Positions 61,697 through 64,000 of a DNA stretch of 64,000 bases are shown one piece after another. The stretch is from Pseudohongiella acticola (GTDB lineage Bacteria; Pseudomonadota; Gammaproteobacteria; Pseudomonadales; Pseudohongiellaceae). Position numbers and translations under genes: made by a program. The notes beneath the pieces are model-generated. The model saw only the letters and a program-made list of their open reading frames with translations. It had not been told where the DNA came from and did no database searches. Each line of letters starts with the position of its first letter. Positions within the stretch are counted from its first letter, which is position 1. The DNA lies in assembly GCF_001758195.1 (NCBI RefSeq), contig NZ_MASR01000001.1, positions 682,001-746,000 of the forward strand, given 5' to 3'.

Positions 61697-63073
61697 ATGC
61701 GTAGCATACAAAGGACGATTCAGCGTTCTGCCACTGCACTTTTCCTTACCAGCAACCTTTGGGCCATATCAGCCGGCGTTGCTGCCGATGTCGGTTGGCC
61801 GGAAAAAGAAGACCTGACGCTGGGGTTCATCAAACTCACCGACATGGCGCCGCTGGCAATTGCCTATGAAAAACGGTTTTTCGAAGACGAAGGTCTGTAT
61901 GTAACTCTGGAGCCGCAGGCGAACTGGCGGGTACTGCTGGACGGCGTTATCGACGGCCGGCTCGACGGCGCTCACATGCTCGCCGGCCAGCCGTTGGCGG
62001 CCACCATTGGTTACGGCACCAGCGCTCACATCGTCACGCCACTGAGCCTTGACCTGAATGGCAACGCCATCACTGTCTCCAATGACGTCTGGGAGATGAT
62101 GCGTCCGCACATACCACAGCAGGACGGCCGCGTGCTAAGACCCGTCAGCGCCCAGGCCCTGAAGCCTGTTATCGAGAGCTATCATGCCCAGGGCAACCCA
62201 TTCAACATGGGCATGGTGTTCCCGGTATCGACGCACAATTACGAACTGCGCTACTGGCTGGCAGCAGGTGGTATTCATCCTGGCTACTACGCGCCACAAC
62301 GGGGTGATACATCGGGCACGCTGGAAGCGGATGTCATGATTTCTGTGACACCGCCTCCACAAATGCCAGCCACCATGGACGCTGGCACAATCAAGGGATA
62401 CAGCGTCGGCGAGCCATGGAATCAACAGGCGATCTATCGCGACATCGGTGTGCCTGTCATCACTGACTATGAAATCTGGCAGAATAACCCGGAGAAAGTA
62501 CTGGGCATGACCCAGGCCTTCATCGAGGAAAACCCCAATACGTCGATTCGGTTGGTCAAGGCGTTGTTACGGGCCGGCAAATGGCTGGACGAAAACAACA
62601 ATGCCAACCGCGAAGAGGCAGCAAGAATTCTGTCACGTAGTCACTATGTAGGGGCAGATTACGACGTTATCGCCAATTCCATGACCGGTACCTTCGAATA
62701 TGAAAAAGGTGAAGTGCTGCCAGTCCCCGACTTCAACGTGTTCTTCCGCAATCATGCCACGTTTCCCTACTATTCCGATGCCGTCTGGTTTCTGACACAG
62801 ATGCGTCGCTGGGGTCAGATTGCCGAACCCAAAAACGACGACTGGTATCACCAGACAGCCGCCAGCGTCTACCGGCCTGATATTTATCAGCTGGCGGCCG
62901 AAGAGCTGATTGCCGAAGGTAAAATGACGGCAGCGGACTTCCCGGACTTCGCCAGTGAAGATGGTTATCGTCCCGTACAGACCGAGTTCCTTGACGGCAT
63001 CCCGTATGACGGTCGCCAGCCCAATGCTTACCTGCAATCACTGACAATTGGATTGAAGGACAAGAACCCTTGA
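61697..63073 (+). CDS. nrtA: Nitrate ABC transporter substrate-binding protein
   Basis: A 458-residue exported protein; AAGGGAG lies about eight bases before ATG 61697. A signal peptide ends near SAGVAA. The mature protein starts [41 protein letters not shown], the family's opening in which Leu-Thr-Asp and the following residues form the anion site. [17 protein letters not shown] and [13 protein letters not shown] are further NrtA/NasF/CmpA blocks. The presence of a signal peptide and of a following permease favours a transporter component over the related cytoplasmic sensor NasS. Nitrate (or nitrite) is the likely ligand, given the divergent nirBD-nasA operon. Confidence 0.92.
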   Translation: MRSIQRTIQRSATALFLTSNLWAISAGVAADVGWPEKEDLTLGFIKLTDMAPLAIAYEKRFFEDEGLYVTLEPQANWRVLLDGVIDGRLDGAHMLAGQPLAATIGYGTSAHIVTPLSLDLNGNAITVSNDVWEMMRPHIPQQDGRVLRPVSAQALKPVIESYHAQGNPFNMGMVFPVSTHNYELRYWLAAGGIHPGYYAPQRGDTSGTLEADVMISVTPPPQMPATMDAGTIKGYSVGEPWNQQAIYRDIGVPVITDYEIWQNNPEKVLGMTQAFIEENPNTSIRLVKALLRAGKWLDENNNANREEAARILSRSHYVGADYDVIANSMTGTFEYEKGEVLPVPDFNVFFRNHATFPYYSDAVWFLTQMRRWGQIAEPKNDDWYHQTAASVYRPDIYQLAAEELIAEGKMTAADFPDFASEDGYRPVQTEFLDGIPYDGRQPNAYLQSLTIGLKDKNP

Positions 63074-63084
63074 AGGAATTGAAG

Positions 63085-64000
63085 ATGCCGGAAAGGAATA
63101 CACAAACTGGATCCAACATTATGGCTACACTTTTGCACAAATTTCGCAACGTTATGCCCCAGTTGTCAGGCATGAGCCTGGCACCGGGGTCGCAGTTGAC
63201 CACGCTCATGAGGTCATGGCTTCTGTCTTTTATTGGCATAACCGTGTTTGTTCTGCTGTGGCAGGGCGCTGCCAACAACATAGACACCTCACTGGGAAAA
63301 TTCCCGGGACCACAGGAGGTAATCGAACAAAGCGGAAATTTATATGCCGAATATCAGCGGGAGCAACAGAACGAACGCGACTTCTATGTACGGCAGGAAG
63401 CACGTAACGCGGAGCGACTGGCGAGCAATCCCGATGCAGATGTGTCTATCCGCCCTTACACCGGGCGACCCACGTTTATCGATCAGATAGGCACCAGTCT
63501 GTTAACCGTTGCCTTTGGTTTTGCCATTGCCATGGCCGTCGCCATTCCACTGGGCATTTTTTGTGGACTCAGCGAAGCCGTGTACAGTGCCGTCAACCCT
63601 GTGGTGCAGATTTTTAAACCGGTATCACCGCTGGCCTGGTTGCCACTGGTGACCATGGTTGTCAGCGCCCTGTATGTTAGCGAGAGCGAACTGTTCAGCA
63701 AAGCCTTTGTCACATCGGCGGTCACGGTTGCGCTATGTTGTCTCTGGCCCACCGTCATTAACACAACGGTGGGTGTCGCCAGCGTCGACAAAGACCTGAT
63801 CAACGTTAGTCGGGTAATACGGCTCCCGCCATTACAGCACATCAGAAAAATCGTTCTACCCTCTGCCATACCGATGATATTCACTGGCATGCGCCTGTCG
63901 CTTGCTACCGGCTGGATGGTTCTGATTGCTGCCGAAATGCTGGCACAAAGCCCGGGGCTGGGTAAATTCATCTGGGATGAATTCCAGAATGGCAGTTCCG
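63085..64000 (+). CDS. nrtB: Nitrate ABC transporter permease (C-terminus beyond window)
   Basis: ATG 63085 has AAGGA seven bases upstream, 11 bp after the nrtA stop, and the frame is open to the window edge (305 full codons). The first helix is SFIGITVFVLLWQGAA. A charged periplasmic stretch follows, with REQQNERDFYVRQEARNAERLASNP, longer than in many NrtB proteins. Then come helices and the EAA-type loop for the ATPase: LINVSRVIRLPPLQHIRKIVLPSAIP, ending SLATGWMVLIAAEMLAQSPGLGKFIW, typical of the SsuC/NrtB group. It should pair with NrtA and an ATPase encoded beyond the window. Confidence 0.9.
   Translation, partial: MPERNTQTGSNIMATLLHKFRNVMPQLSGMSLAPGSQLTTLMRSWLLSFIGITVFVLLWQGAANNIDTSLGKFPGPQEVIEQSGNLYAEYQREQQNERDFYVRQEARNAERLASNPDADVSIRPYTGRPTFIDQIGTSLLTVAFGFAIAMAVAIPLGIFCGLSEAVYSAVNPVVQIFKPVSPLAWLPLVTMVVSALYVSESELFSKAFVTSAVTVALCCLWPTVINTTVGVASVDKDLINVSRVIRLPPLQHIRKIVLPSAIPMIFTGMRLSLATGWMVLIAAEMLAQSPGLGKFIWDEFQNGSS

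Noticed and set aside
61697-63073. NrtA-like protein as the cytoplasmic nitrate sensor NasS
   Set aside because: It has a signal peptide and is followed 11 bp later by a permease gene, so transport is the better reading. NasS proteins lack a signal peptide and pair with NasT.
1-64000. tRNA, rRNA, insertion sequences, prophage or integration sites
   Set aside because: No cloverleaf with a CCA end, rRNA-like block, transposase, integrase or flanking direct repeat was noticed on reading both strands. A tRNA scan and an insertion-sequence profile search would settle it.

Overview
The window reads as chromosomal DNA of a free-living, Gram-negative gammaproteobacterium, probably marine. The support is lptF-lptG divergent from pepA with valS close by, numerous lipobox and Sec signal sequences, Fur and sigma-54/NtrC style control signals, and a nirBD-nasA assimilatory nitrate operon. 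GC content looks moderately high and even throughout. I see no prophage, transposase, CRISPR array, rRNA or tRNA. Species or family cannot be fixed from the sequence alone.

Layout. 1-5857 (minus): three exported amidohydrolase-family proteins, two of them with eroded metal-binding motifs, plus a thioesterase and a small unknown protein. 5971-16942: exported peptidases (DUF885, M1), MgtC-type and NRAMP-type membrane proteins, a HAD phosphatase, a MAPEG protein, a DUF938 methyltransferase, and a DUF305/LVIVD exported protein. 17309-21560: a 41-residue membrane protein, leuB, an RDD protein, and a 2-isopropylmalate/citramalate synthase-type enzyme. 21570-25929: lptG, lptF and a thioesterase divergent from pepA. 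26076-30767: a four-gene cassette of a radical SAM protein with a YnjBCD-type ABC importer, sitting where holC lies in many relatives. 30886-34695: valS, a YqaA/DedA-type protein, and a 58-residue protein behind a Fur box. 34729-47955: a propeller lipoprotein, cryptochrome DASH, a TPR protein, a patatin, a PadR/HAAS pair with a visible operator, DUF4920, YhhN, an unknown membrane protein, and a MoxR-DUF58-transglutaminase operon. 48070-51438: a membrane AraC-type regulator divergent from a multidomain copper-monooxygenase-like cytochrome.

51452-64000 is a nitrate assimilation island. Leftward runs nirB-nirD-FAD reductase-nasA-cobA-porin-mobA; rightward runs nrtA-nrtB (cut by the window edge). 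Together these cover uptake, nitrate to nitrite, nitrite to ammonium, and the siroheme and molybdopterin cofactors. The 663-bp divergent region holds two sigma-54-like promoters. Each is followed by two hexaloop hairpins of the ANTAR (NasR/NasT) type and then a strong terminator. This is the best-resolved regulatory architecture in the window.

The most promising candidate for an undescribed system is the radical SAM/ABC cassette at 26076-30767. Second are the copper-monooxygenase/cytochrome c/EF-hand protein with its divergent membrane regulator and the 58-residue protein behind a Fur box.
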